Assembly (NCBI GenBank): GCA_002368175.1 | Contig: AP018172.1 | Coordinates: forward strand, 990,001 to 1,054,000 | Direction of reading: 5' to 3' | DNA length: 64,000 nucleotides | Source: Calothrix sp. NIES-2098 | Lineage (GTDB): Bacteria; Cyanobacteriota; Cyanobacteriia; Cyanobacteriales; Nostocaceae | In this document: piece by piece, positions 38,140 through 47,586 of the stretch | Numbering within the stretch: the stretch's first letter is position 1 | Layout: the number at the start of each line of letters is the position of its first letter | The notes under the pieces: generated by a model | Seen by the model: the letters and a program-made list of their open reading frames with translations, nothing else | Told to the model about the DNA's origin: nothing | Database searches by the model: none | Made by a program: the position numbers and the translations under genes

Positions 38140-38595
38140 ATATTCTACGTAAATTCATGATCGCTACTCAGTGTTGCGCGGTAATAGGAAAAACACACGC
38201 AATTAGGGATCTTCTATATATATAGCTTCAGGGGATATAGTGGAGATACGCGAGATTATAGAAAGCTATGCTAAACAGTTTTTCCAGTAAAATCGTCATT
38301 GGTAGCCACTAGCACTAAGAAAAACTACATAATTTTTGATAAAAACTCGACAAGACCTGGCAGTAGCTTTATGATGAATTTAACAACTTGATGTTTGGCA
38401 AGTCGAAGTGAGGGCGAAAACCCTAGGGTATCTGCCAAAATCGCCAGAACCTTGATAAGTAAATAATTCCAGCGTTTCAAAAATTTGGGGAAATGCAAAT
38501 AATTTGCAATAAGGTAGGCTGAAAATGATTAAAATTTTCGATCTGTCAAACCTCTTCCCAGAAAGCTTGCTCTGGTTGAGTTTCAATACCGAGCA
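38140..38595 (+). promoter_or_regulatory. CRISPR leader region
   Basis: About 455 bp without a gene, directly before the first repeat. It includes an AT-rich stretch near 38320-38380 and a segment with short inverted words (GGCA...TGCC, 38397-38446). A reverse copy of the 8-nt repeat tag, GTTTCAAT, occurs at 38580-38587, eight bases before the first repeat. Leader assignment follows from repeat orientation and from the mutated repeat at the other end. Confidence 0.6.
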
Positions 38596-39234
38596 GTTTC
38601 CACGAATTATTACCCCGCAAGGGGATTGAAACATTTAACTTTTGATATTTCAACAGCGATCGCTTTGGTTTCCACGAATTATTACCCCGCAAGGGGATTG
38701 AAACATTCCTCTGGTTTTGAGTTGGGCGATCGCCTGGTGGTAGCGTTTCCACGAATTATTACCCCGCAAGGGGATTGAAACATTGAACTGATTCAAGTAT
38801 CATTTTATTTTGCAACTTTGGTTTCCACGAATTATTACCCCGCAAGGGGATTGAAACTTGATAATTCGTTCAGCAACACCACCAGGTTTAGTAAGTTTCC
38901 ACGAATTATTACCCCGCAAGGGGATTGAAACTAATACGTCTGACGTTTAAAAGTCACTTTTATTTGGTTTCCACGAATTATTACCCCGCAAGGGGATTGA
39001 AACGTGTTGTCAACGGCGGTCTGGACGTCCGCAGGGACTGTCCCGTTAGTTTCCACGAATTATTACCCCGCAAGGGGATTGAAACGCGATCGCCTAAAAG
39101 TTACCTATTTTTTCGGTAGAAGTTTCCACGAATTATTACCCCGCAAGGGGATTGAAACCTAAACATCCCCTCGGAGACATCTTTCATTACCTGGAGGGTT
39201 TCCACGAATTATTACCCCGCAAGGGGATTGAAAT
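38596..39234 (+). CRISPR. CRISPR array, nine 37-nt repeats and eight spacers
   Basis: Repeats start at 38596, 38668, 38745, 38821, 38895, 38967, 39049, 39122 and 39198. Each begins GTTTCCACGAATTATTACCC and ends GCAAGGGGATTGAAAC, with a CCCC-GCAA-GGGG hairpin. The first eight are identical; the ninth ends AAAT instead of AAAC. Spacers are 35, 40, 39, 37, 35, 45, 36 and 39 nt. ATTGAAAC at the 3' end is the usual 8-nt crRNA handle, so transcription is left to right and the leader is at the left. Such 37-nt repeats in cyanobacteria go with type I-D or type III systems. No cas gene is in the window. Confidence 0.98.
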
Positions 39235-39318
39235 ACACACTAGGCGATCGCTGATGCCGCAATGATTGAAAATCATAGTTCCCACGGGGTAATTAGCCGG
39301 ACATCATCATAATTTGTT

Positions 39319-40002
39319 TTACCAAATATAGGGTAATAGTTTATACCTAACTTTTTCTGTATAGGTATCATAGCCTTTTAGTTCTTGCTTCAAAAATTGC
39401 TCCTCAAATTGAATCCGTATAACCAGCGTCATAATTGGAACGATCGCTAGCAGAGCCGCCGCGTAGGATTCTAACCATAGGGACATACCAACCATCGTCA
39501 AAACTGCTCCTGCATACATGGGATGCCGCACAACGCTGTAAACTCCTGTATCAATCACCCTTTGTTGTCGGTCTGCCTGATGTTTTACCGCAGTTGCCGC
39601 AAAGGTATTTACTTTAAAGGATAGGGAGATAATCAACCAACCAATGATAAACATGAGCAATCCTAGTACTGAAGCGAACGCACTCGGTTCAGCAAACAAA
39701 TGAAGTCGGAACACATCCAGGGGAATGAAAGCAATTAAACCTAGGAATGTCAGGATCAGTAGGTTGGCAAGAATTTTGTCAGCTAGGGGTTGTTCTTCTT
39801 GAATGGGTGGTTTGAGGCGTTCCTTTAATAATTCGTCATCTTCTCGGAAAACACCAATCATCGTTGCCAAAGTGCCAATAACGACAACACCGAGCAATAC
39901 CCAAGCACGCCACCAATTCAACGTCCAGGCTGGCAAGAATAGTAAACCGCCAAAGATAATGATATTCCACATGAGCGCGCTCAAAATCTTGAAAATAAAC
40001 AT
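39319..40002 (-). CDS. Isoprenylcysteine carboxyl methyltransferase-like membrane protein
   Basis: 227 residues with about five membrane helices. The ICMT/PEMT signature is at the C-terminus: DTGVYSVVRHPMYAGAVLTM (the R-H-P SAM-contact motif), then RIQFEEQFLKQELKGYDTYT with the paired Glu, and KVRYKLLPYIW. It should methylate a lipid-soluble substrate; bacterial members have varied, mostly unknown substrates. It is the last gene of a nine-gene minus-strand run and directly follows the SigJ-type sigma factor by 21 nt. Confidence 0.85.
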   Translation of the reverse strand: MFIFKILSALMWNIIIFGGLLFLPAWTLNWWRAWVLLGVVVIGTLATMIGVFREDDELLKERLKPPIQEEQPLADKILANLLILTFLGLIAFIPLDVFRLHLFAEPSAFASVLGLLMFIIGWLIISLSFKVNTFAATAVKHQADRQQRVIDTGVYSVVRHPMYAGAVLTMVGMSLWLESYAAALLAIVPIMTLVIRIQFEEQFLKQELKGYDTYTEKVRYKLLPYIW

Positions 40003-40023
40003 AATTGCTTCACTTATATGTAT

Positions 40024-40965
40024 TTATGTCGCTAAATCAGTGAAATTATTTTGCGCATTTGAGGACATCGGTTTTGGATTCATCTCAGATTGGCAATTCA
40101 GCTTTTCAGCGATTCGCTTCAACTTGTCTGGATTCCTGATCGTGTAGACAGATTGAATGTAGCCATCGAAAATTTCAAAGGTTGTCACACTGTGAATGCG
40201 ATCGTTGACAAACAAGATGATGCCAGGTTGCCCATTGATTCCAGCGATTTGACTAATCGATGTTGAAAGCCATTTACTGCGAAGTGCCAGCAGAAATTTG
40301 CCTACTTTCATCGCTCCTTGTAACGGTTTGAGAGCTGCGACAACCTTTCCACCACCATCAGACCAATAAGTAACATCTTTTGCCAGAAGTGCTAGCAAAC
40401 CTTGTAAATTGCCTTGGGTGGAAGCTTTCACAAATTGCGCTGTGATTTCCTCCTGTTGCCGATCAGAGACAGGAAAGCGGGGGCGGCGATCGCTAATATG
40501 CTGGCGCGATCGCTTGAAGATTTGACGGCAGTTAGCCTGACTCTTCCCTACTATCTGGGCAATTTCATCGTAGTCATAATCAAACACTTCTCGCAGGAGA
40601 AATACAGCTCGTTCAATCGGCGATAAGCGTTCTAGAACGACTAAAAACGCCATTGAAAGCGAATCTGCCAATTCTAACTGATCAACGGGATCGGCAGTTT
40701 GTTGAGTCACGATTGGTTCTGGTAGCCACGTCCCAACGTACTTTTCTCGTTGCACGTGGGCTGAACGCAAACGATCGATACAGAGGCGGGTGGTAATGGT
40801 TGCCAGATAGGTTTTGGCAGATTTTACTGTTGTTTGGGCTGTTTGGTGCCAACGGAGGAAGGTTTCTTGCACCATGTCTTCAGCATCGGTAACAGTTCCT
40901 AACATACGGTAGGCGATCGCAAATAATAAAGAACGATGCTGGTTAAAGGTTTCGAGATCGCTCAT
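40024..40965 (-). CDS. ECF sigma factor of the SigJ type, with SnoaL-like C-terminal domain
   Basis: About 313 residues from the ATG at 40965. Sigma region 2 (FAIAYRMLGTVTDAEDMVQE, then FLRWH), region 4 (LSPIERAVFLLREVFDYDYD, IAQIVGKSQANCRQIFKRSR), then a SnoaL-like domain (about 175-290) with a DVTYWSDGGGK segment. In this ECF group the C-terminal domain replaces an anti-sigma factor. Its start overlaps the stop of the preceding membrane protein by 4 nt (ATGA), so the two are coupled. ECF sigmas of this type are often linked to carboxymuconolactone-decarboxylase-like genes, as here (41317-41808). Confidence 0.9.
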   Translation of the reverse strand: MSDLETFNQHRSLLFAIAYRMLGTVTDAEDMVQETFLRWHQTAQTTVKSAKTYLATITTRLCIDRLRSAHVQREKYVGTWLPEPIVTQQTADPVDQLELADSLSMAFLVVLERLSPIERAVFLLREVFDYDYDEIAQIVGKSQANCRQIFKRSRQHISDRRPRFPVSDRQQEEITAQFVKASTQGNLQGLLALLAKDVTYWSDGGGKVVAALKPLQGAMKVGKFLLALRSKWLSTSISQIAGINGQPGIILFVNDRIHSVTTFEIFDGYIQSVYTIRNPDKLKRIAEKLNCQSEMNPKPMSSNAQNNFTDLAT

Positions 40966-41252
40966 AAAAACTGCTCTCTTCGACGGAGAGTGCTTAATGC
41001 CCAAGCGCCAATTGCACATCCGATTCCTTCGGTTAGCAATAGAAAAATCGCTGTAATGTGGAAAAGCACACCCCAAGCTGCAAACGGAATTTCAAAGATG
41101 CGATCGCTTCCAATCGCAATGAAATGATGATAGAGACCAAATAGCATGGCACTAGCCATTGAAATCAGCAACAACCAGCTACCAGCCTGTTGAAATTGTG
41201 TCCAAAATAAAATCAAGGCTGCAATTGGAGCGATCGCATAGTTCCCTCTCAC
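40962..41252 (-). CDS. Small three-to-four-helix membrane protein coupled to the sigma factor
   Basis: 96 residues, ATG at 41252. Hydrophobic segments: IAPIAALILFWTQF, WLLLISMASAMLFGLYHHFI, IPFAAWGVLFHITAIFLLLT, GIGCAIGAWALS. No family recognised with certainty; several His residues (YHHF, FHIT) lie near helix ends. The ATGA overlap with the sigma factor gene suggests equal synthesis and perhaps a role as sensor or membrane tether of the sigma factor, which is inference. Confidence 0.65.
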   Translation of the reverse strand: MRGNYAIAPIAALILFWTQFQQAGSWLLLISMASAMLFGLYHHFIAIGSDRIFEIPFAAWGVLFHITAIFLLLTEGIGCAIGAWALSTLRRREQFL

Positions 41253-41316
41253 AAATTAACAATATATTCAGAAATATTGGGAGAGTACAATCAACGTTTT
41301 GACTCTCCCCAATTGT

Positions 41317-41808
41317 CTACACAGAAAGTTTTTCAGCAACACCTTTCTTGTGCTGCAATGCTCCTGGCTCATAGCTACCCGGAAGCATTCGAGTCGTAAT
41401 GGCAATACGATTCCAGCTATTGATCGTCACGATCGCCATTAGTAAATTAGCAACTTCGTCGGGAGTAAAATAACGGCTGACTTCGTTGTAAATTTCATCA
41501 GTAACTTGATGAGTCGCAATCGAGGTGACAGCTTCTGTGAACGCCAAAACTGCCCGTTCCTCATCTGTAAAAAATGGTGTTTCTCGCCAAGCATTGAGGG
41601 CGTAGATTCGTTGCTCTGTTTCACCATTGAGTCTGGCATCTTTGGTATGCATATCGATACAATACGCACAGCCATTGATTTGTGATGCGCGAATTTTAAT
41701 TAGTTCCAGTAGCGTTGGGTTAATGCCACTACTTCTGACATACCGTTCTAGTTGAACCATCGCTCGGTAAGCAGCGGATTCAACTTTAAGTTCCATTCGG
41801 CTTTGCAT
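41317..41808 (-). CDS. Carboxymuconolactone decarboxylase / AhpD-like protein
   Basis: 163 residues. The ATG at 41808 has GAGG seven bases upstream. The AhpD-like redox motif is present: LIKIRASQINGCAYCIDMHT, giving C-A-Y-C followed by D-M-H. These proteins act as alkylhydroperoxidases or related disulfide reductases. The sigma factor SigJ and CMD-family proteins are often neighbours, and the sigma factor may control this gene. It is followed after 64 nt by the 96-residue membrane protein. Confidence 0.9.
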   Translation of the reverse strand: MQSRMELKVESAAYRAMVQLERYVRSSGINPTLLELIKIRASQINGCAYCIDMHTKDARLNGETEQRIYALNAWRETPFFTDEERAVLAFTEAVTSIATHQVTDEIYNEVSRYFTPDEVANLLMAIVTINSWNRIAITTRMLPGSYEPGALQHKKGVAEKLSV

Positions 41809-41888
41809 CTTTCAACCTCTTCCTAAAATTAGGTATTCGCTTATTAGACGAATTAGGGTTACTGGTTGTGACAGATGAAAAAATAAAA

Positions 41889-42353
41889 TTAGCCATCTAG
41901 GATAGACATTGCGATCGCACTGAAGCCAGCTAAACTCAAACCAAAGTTTGTAGCATGGGCATATTCCCACTGGTTCCTTAACTGTTGCCAATCGGTTGGT
42001 AGTGAACCTGCATTTGCCTGTTCGATCGCGACATTGACAGGCTCAATCCGTAGAAAATAGATCAGAGGAAAAGCGATCGCTAAACACAATGTACCCGCTA
42101 ATGTCCACCAAAAAGCCGATTTGTGTTTTCTCACTAGAACTGTGAGTGCGATCGCCCACAGAACTGCACCTACAGTAATAAACGCCCCTGGCCCTGGCGC
42201 ACCAAAATAGCGGTACAAACTATTCTGAATCGTTACATACAGTGCCCCGTCATACTGCATTTTGGCAGGTAGTTCTAAAGTATGGGCAAACTCTAACCCC
42301 ATGAATAGCGCCACGAGGATAAGTGTCAGCAAACGCCAGATTTTTAGAAACAT
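41889..42353 (-). CDS. DUF1772-family membrane protein
   Basis: 154 residues, four predicted helices: LTLILVALFMGLEFAHTLEL, GPGAFITVGAVLWAIALTVL, AFWWTLAGTLCLAIAFPLIYF and the C-terminal FGLSLAGFSAIAMSI. The pattern, with a polar loop ending LRNQWEYAHA, fits DUF1772 (anthrone-oxygenase-like). It starts 2 nt after the stop of the upstream methyltransferase, with AGAGG inside that gene's end acting as the ribosome-binding site. Function in this cluster unknown. Confidence 0.8.
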   Translation of the reverse strand: MFLKIWRLLTLILVALFMGLEFAHTLELPAKMQYDGALYVTIQNSLYRYFGAPGPGAFITVGAVLWAIALTVLVRKHKSAFWWTLAGTLCLAIAFPLIYFLRIEPVNVAIEQANAGSLPTDWQQLRNQWEYAHATNFGLSLAGFSAIAMSILDG

Positions 42354-42355
42354 AG

Positions 42356-43039
42356 TTACCTCTTAAAGCCAATACAAGCAATGCTGGTGAAACGAGCTAG
42401 CCCAACCGGAAACGGCACAAACTGAAGCTGAGTTAGCCCAACTTCGTGTATGAGTTTTGATAGTTCCTCCCGGTTGAAACATCGATTTCCCCAATACCAC
42501 TGAATTAACCAACCTAGTAGTCCAGACTGAGTAACGACAAGAATTAATGGTGCGCCTGGACGCAGAACTCTAACCATTTCCTGTAAGCCTTGTATCGGAT
42601 CGGGCAAGTGTTCAAGCGTGTGGGCACAGATGACACCATCGAAGGAACGATCTGCAAATGGCAAAGTATTAACATCACTTTGACAAATGCGATGAGGAAC
42701 ATTTGCCACAGAAAGTTTTTGATCTGCTTTCTGAAGCATCTGCGATGAAATATCTACTCCTGTAATCTGCGTTTTCGGGTTAATGATTTGAGCAAATGCC
42801 AGACTAAAAGCTGCTGTGCCAATACCGCAATCACAAATAGTTAACTTGTCTTGTCCCAAAGGCAGGATATTGGAGTTTTTTAGCGATCGCCATAATTCTC
42901 TATAAGCATGGCTATAACCCAGAAACTGAAGATGCTGATGCCACCAAGAAGCAGCTTGATTATAGGTTTGAGACAGTTGCGCGTTCGTGGGATAAATTCG
43001 TTGAACTGAGATTTGCCACCATCCAATCGTCCATTCCAT
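42356..43039 (-). CDS. SAM-dependent methyltransferase (class I)
   Basis: 227 residues. SAM-binding motif I ICDCGIGTAAFSLAFAQI, motif II acidic residue in ITGVDISSQML, then FDGVICAHTLEHLPDPIQGL (typical Methyltransf_11 segment) and MVRVLRPGAPLILVVTQSG. It resembles quinone or small-molecule methyltransferases in layout; the substrate is unknown. It is tightly coupled to the DUF1772 gene that follows. About 115 bp separates it from the DUF3703 gene upstream. Confidence 0.88.
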   Translation of the reverse strand: MEWTIGWWQISVQRIYPTNAQLSQTYNQAASWWHQHLQFLGYSHAYRELWRSLKNSNILPLGQDKLTICDCGIGTAAFSLAFAQIINPKTQITGVDISSQMLQKADQKLSVANVPHRICQSDVNTLPFADRSFDGVICAHTLEHLPDPIQGLQEMVRVLRPGAPLILVVTQSGLLGWLIQWYWGNRCFNREELSKLIHEVGLTQLQFVPFPVGLARFTSIACIGFKR

Positions 43040-43154
43040 TGTGAAACCTCATTGATGTATGACTGTACTTTCACAATCGCTTGGAAGTTCAAATTCATCC
43101 CTGACCGAATGGATAGTTAAAAGAATAGTTTTTGCAGGAGTTCAAGCCGCAAAA

Positions 43155-43511
43155 TTACTGGCTTAAAATTTGTTGAATATCTTCTGGGATAGTCATTTTT
43201 TCTGAGTTATTAACATTGGCTTTACCTCCTCTGAGATATCTCTTTTTTCCATACAAAAGTGTTAAGGGAATTGCCAGAAATGTTGGCAGTAATTGCCCAG
43301 CAATCTCCTTAAAATCTCTTTGTTTCCAAGCCAGCTTCAGCATATTCCAATGGGCAATTACATGAGCGATCGCATCAGTTTGTCCTAGAATATGAGCGCG
43401 TTGTAGAGCTATCCATGCTGATTCAAAGTCTTGCTCTGCAATAAATTTCTTCGCTTTGTCAAGTTCTGCGTGGAAATGTTCATATAAAATCGCTTTCATT
43501 TTATCCTCCAA
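43155..43511 (-). CDS. DUF3703-family protein
   Basis: 118 residues. The conserved pattern is FHAELDKAKKFIAEQDFESAW followed by LQRAHILGQTDAIAHVIAHW and NMLKLAWKQRDFKEI. Several His residues (H13, HILGQ, HVIAHW) are candidates for metal binding. No function is known for the family. It starts 3 nt after the DJ-1/PfpI gene ends, so they are in one operon. Confidence 0.8.
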   Translation of the reverse strand: MEDKMKAILYEHFHAELDKAKKFIAEQDFESAWIALQRAHILGQTDAIAHVIAHWNMLKLAWKQRDFKEIAGQLLPTFLAIPLTLLYGKKRYLRGGKANVNNSEKMTIPEDIQQILSQ

Positions 43512-43514
43512 CTA

Positions 43515-44138
43515 TTAAGTTGATGGGCTTCTCAATTTTTGCAAGGTGAAATAATAGGAAGCATCACCTGTCTTAAAAAGTGCATACCAGGCTTCCAAAA
43601 TTGGGGTATCGTAAATATCAAGCTTTTTGAAGATGTGGTAAGCAAATTCCAACGGTGCTGTTGAGTTAGCGGTAATGACATCGCCAGCAGTCACCGCAGG
43701 TTGATTTTGATAAAAGGCTGCTCCGCGATAGTTTGTGGCTTGCAAATACTCTGAAGCATTGCTGGTGTGGGGTTTGTCATCCAAGATGCCAGCACGCGCT
43801 AACCCTGCTGTCGCGCCACAAATCGCTGCAATTGGGATACCTGAAACTAATAACGCTTTTACTGTTTCTAAGATTTCAGCATTTTTGCCTGCATTCCATA
43901 CTTCCCCCCCTGGCAGAATCAGCATGGCACTTGAGTTTAGTTCGTCGAGGGTGATATCCGGTAGAATCGTCACACCCCCAATCGTTGTCACAGGTTCAGC
44001 ATCTAAGCCAACAGTTTGAATGCGATAACGTCCGGGATGTTTTTGAAATGCTGGGTTGTTGATTCCCGCAACAGCAAAACCAATTTCCCAATCAGCAAGG
44101 GTATTAAATATGAATAAATGAACGATTTGCTTTTCCAT
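43515..44138 (-). CDS. DJ-1/PfpI-family glutamine amidotransferase-like protein
   Basis: About 207 residues from the ATG at 44138; a GTG three codons earlier is also possible. The fold signature is present: HLFIFNTLADWEIGFAVAGI at the N-terminus, AMLILPGGEVWN, and the nucleophile-elbow Cys in IPIAAICGATAGLARAGIL. It resembles the Bacillus YdeA-type proteases/glyoxalases. Such proteins often protect against oxidative or carbonyl stress. Fits the redox theme of its operon (CMD, SigJ). Confidence 0.88.
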   Translation of the reverse strand: MEKQIVHLFIFNTLADWEIGFAVAGINNPAFQKHPGRYRIQTVGLDAEPVTTIGGVTILPDITLDELNSSAMLILPGGEVWNAGKNAEILETVKALLVSGIPIAAICGATAGLARAGILDDKPHTSNASEYLQATNYRGAAFYQNQPAVTAGDVITANSTAPLEFAYHIFKKLDIYDTPILEAWYALFKTGDASYYFTLQKLRSPST

Positions 44139-44256
44139 ACACCGCACATGGGGAAGTGGATTCTTTCGTTACCAAAAGCCCCATTTCCCCCAGCTTATCT
44201 AAATGCCGTGATTCGTTCACTAGCCGAAAGGATAGGTCTTGGAGTTGTGATTGCTG

Positions 44257-46938
44257 CTAGGATAAAAGCCGTAATTCTCTGGCTTTTGTCACAGCTTGAG
44301 TGCGATTTTTTACTTCTAACTTGCCGTAGATATTACGGGCGTGCCATTTGACTGCCGCCAAACTTACAAATAGTTGGTCTGCGATCGCTTGATTTGACAT
44401 TCCGGTTGCTAGATAATTCAGTACTTCTAGCTCGCGGTCAGTTAATTGCTCAATCAAAGCTGGGATTAAAGTAGATTTCTTGGGCGCAAGTGAACCAAAT
44501 GCAGCTAACAAACGATTCACTTCCGAGGAATGAATATTCTTGGAGACAGCCTGTTGCAATAACTCTGCCATTGGTTTTCCTTCATCCAAAAACAGACGAA
44601 TGTAATTCCCTTGGTGAGGAATATTTAGGGCTTGATTCAGGTAATTGACAGATTCTTCCCTATCTCCTTGAGCCTGCAAAACCAACGCCTGTAACAGCAA
44701 AGTTTCCATCATGCGGATAGTTCGCCCACCTGCCTGAGCAAATTTATACAGTCGCTTCAGCAATCCCAGAGCATCTTGTAATTGACCGTAAGCCAGCAGC
44801 AATCTGGCATAGGTTAAGTAATTGAGTTCGGAAACAGTCGGATACTGTTCAGTGATGCTGTAGCGCAGTTTACCCTCTACACTCAGATTACTTTTCTCTA
44901 CCCAAGCGATCGCGGCATCTAAATTTCCTGCTGCCAAATACAATCTCACCTTACAGGCTTCTACTGCCAGGATGGTAGGCCAAACCCACAATTGACAGTG
45001 TTCAGCTCCATGAATCGCCGCCCACGCCGCCGGAAAGTCTCCTTGCGCTTGGCGTACTCGTGCCAGTGTAATATAGCCCATCATCAATCCAGGTTGCTGA
45101 TTCTGGATAGCACGCTCGATGCTTTGAGTTAGATGTTGTGCCGCATCTGCTAATTGATTTTGCTCTCTTAATAAATCAGCCAAGGCTACTTGCACCAGTA
45201 CTCCGGCATAGGTTGCTAACCAACGGCGTTCCGTTGCTAGTTCTAAACCTTGCTGGCACAGGGAAGTTGCATCATCTAGTTTTCCTCGTAATGCGAGAAA
45301 CTGTGCTTGTAAATAAAGCCCAGCGATCGCCGGATCGGCTGTGCCTCGTACCTTGCCAATGTAGCTAACTTCTTTAAGTAATTGCTTTGCTCCCTGATAA
45401 TTATCGCCAACAAAATAAGTGACGCCCAGATTGAGAAGAATTAGCGATCGCAACCAAGAATTGTCTGACGGCAATAAATGCAAGGCTTTTTCCATGAATG
45501 CAACTGATTCTGCTGTATTTCCTTGCTGACGGGCTTGCATTCCTTTGAGTGCGACAACTAAACCCCAAAGGCGATCGCTGTTTTCAGTGGGATCAATGCC
45601 TTGATTGAGTAATCGTTCCAGAGTTTGAACGATCGCGATCGCATCTGGAAATTGGGAAGAGGTGAACGCTGCCCAAGCTTTGGCTACAAGTAACCAGGGA
45701 CGACTATCAGTTAGTTGTGCGGGTAATTCGTTCAGGACATTTCGCAAAAAGAGTGCATCAATTCGAGGGTTTTCTTTTGTTTGAACTTCTTGCTCAATTA
45801 AACTGGCTGCATACTCAAACGCTTTTGCTGAAATGGCGTGTTGAATGGCTTCTGTAATATATCCCTGCTGTTCGTACCATTGGGCAGCACGATAATGATA
45901 CTTCCCGCCGCCATCCGGTTCTATCCGGTGCAGAATGTGACGCAATGACTCAGCAAATAGATGGTGATAGCGATACCAGGTGTGGTTAGCGTCTAGTGTA
46001 ATTACAAATAAGTTTTGACGTTCTAATTGCTCTAAAATCTCGGCTCCATTCATTCCATCTTCTCCCACAACTGCTTCACACAGGGAGCCAGACATCTGCC
46101 CAAGGATAGAAGTTCGCAGGAGAAATAATTGCAGGGGCGATGATTGCCGTTGTCAAACTTCCTCGACTAGATAATCTAAGATATAGCGCTTATTCCCTCC
46201 AAAGGAGTTAATGAATACGTCGTGAGAAATACTATCACGTAGAGAAAGCATAGCTAGTTGTAACCCAGCAACCCAGCCTTCAGTTTGCGTTTGTAGGGTT
46301 GCTATCTGAGCGTCTGTTAACGGCTGTGACACGCTCTGATGCCAGAATGTTACAGCTTCTTCATCAGTGAAGCGTAAGTCTTCTGCCCGCAGTTCGGTTA
46401 ACTGACTGCGGACGCGCAATCTGGCTAAAGGTAGCGGTGGATCGACACGAGTTGCGATCGCCAAATGAATCTGTGTTGGTAAATGCTCCAGAAAAAAAGT
46501 CAGTGAGTCATGAATTTCGGGAGTTGTAATTAGATGATAATCATCCAAAACGAGAATTAATGCTGTTTCTAGTTGCGCTAATTCATTGATTAAAGGTGTT
46601 AAAAATACCTCAAATGGAAAAGGTTCGCTCGATCGCAACATCGCCAGCGTAGCTTCTCCAATATCCTGAATATTCTGCTGCAAAGCGGCAATAATATATG
46701 TCCAAAAGCGCGTGGGATCGTTATCTTGTTCATCCAAAGAGAGCCAACTTACAAATGCTTGAGTTTGATGCGCCCATTCACTCAGCACAGTTGTTTTACC
46801 AAAGCCAGCCGCAGCCGAAATTAGAATCAGCCTGCTGGTTAATCCCCAATCTAATTTCTCCCACAAACGTTTCCGCTGCACCAAAGGCGAACGTGACGAT
46901 GGAAGATGCAACTTGGTTACTAACAGGGGGCTAACCAT
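44257..46938 (-). pseudogene. MalT-like LuxR-family ATP-dependent regulator with an in-frame TGA
   Basis: A 894-codon frame interrupted only once, at codon 262 (46155-46153, TGA). N-terminal part: an STAND ATPase with Walker A in ISAAAGFGKTTVL, Walker B in ALILVLDDYHLI, ending RYILDYLVEEV. After the stop the same frame continues QRQSSPLQLFLLRTSILGQM, as expected for the family, then the winged-helix part, TPR-like repeats, and a C-terminal LuxR HTH (LTDRELEVLNYLATGMSNQA, IADQLFVSLAAVKWHARNIY). In relatives a Leu follows EEV; TTA to TGA is one base. Either a recent nonsense mutation, a sequencing error, or readthrough. It heads the minus-strand stress cluster it probably regulated. Confidence 0.88.
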
Positions 46939-47119
46939 ATCAAATTGAACATCTGCACAAATCCCTATTTTCAGGGTAACGAATAAACCGTTTTCTCTTC
47001 ATAGAGCTATCACTTCAGTAAAGTAAGTGGACAATTTGAGAAATTACTGAAGAGGTAGATTGTAGAAAGCAGAAAGAACGATCCGCTACGATCGCATTAG
47101 TAATTAATGGTATCGAAGT

Positions 47120-47386
47120 ATGGCAAAGCAAGACACTCCACTCACAGGAGAAGCCTTGATTAAAGAAGTGTGTCGTCGAATTCGAGTAGCCCGCAGCTAT
47201 TGGGATGCTCATAACAATGCTGCTTGTCGGGGTGAGCGCGATCGCGCATTAGCCCTTTACAACACATTGACTAAGGAAGAAAAACAGCAGATACCGCAAG
47301 TTTTACGGGTATGGCTACGCTATCGCAGTGAAAAATATTTTGGCGCACATCGAACACCACCCAAATCAGCAAGAAAATCGAAATAA
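47120..47386 (+). CDS. Unrecognised small basic protein
   Basis: 88 residues, ATG start. N-terminus MAKQDTPLTGEALIKEVCRR, then ARSYWDAHNNAACRGERDRA, a helical basic middle and a Lys/Arg tail. The PLTGEALIKEV start resembles that of cyanobacterial AbrB-like regulators, but the rest does not. It may be a small nucleic-acid-binding protein. It is divergent from the interrupted MalT-like gene. Confidence 0.5.
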   Translation: MAKQDTPLTGEALIKEVCRRIRVARSYWDAHNNAACRGERDRALALYNTLTKEEKQQIPQVLRVWLRYRSEKYFGAHRTPPKSARKSK

Positions 47387-47586
47387 GCAGATTTTGGTTT
47401 TCTTAGTTCTAAGTTCTCATTTTCAATAGTTGAAAACTCTTGAATATTCAATACCCTGAATTTATTCATGAGGATTTCTTAGTTCTCTGAGAACATTTCA
47501 CATTTGTTCTTTTGTTATTTGGCTTTCTCAATACAAATGGGGAGCAACGCGATAATGCTTTATGGCGATCGCAGCAGCATGAAAGC

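Noticed and set aside
39275..39300. Possible anti-repeat (GGGGTAATTAG) after the CRISPR array
   Set aside because: Only about eight consecutive bases match the repeat complement, and type I-D/III systems do not use a tracrRNA.
46096..46152. Frameshift between the two halves of the MalT-like gene
   Set aside because: The two parts are in the same frame; the gap translates as expected family sequence, so the lesion is a stop codon, not a shift.
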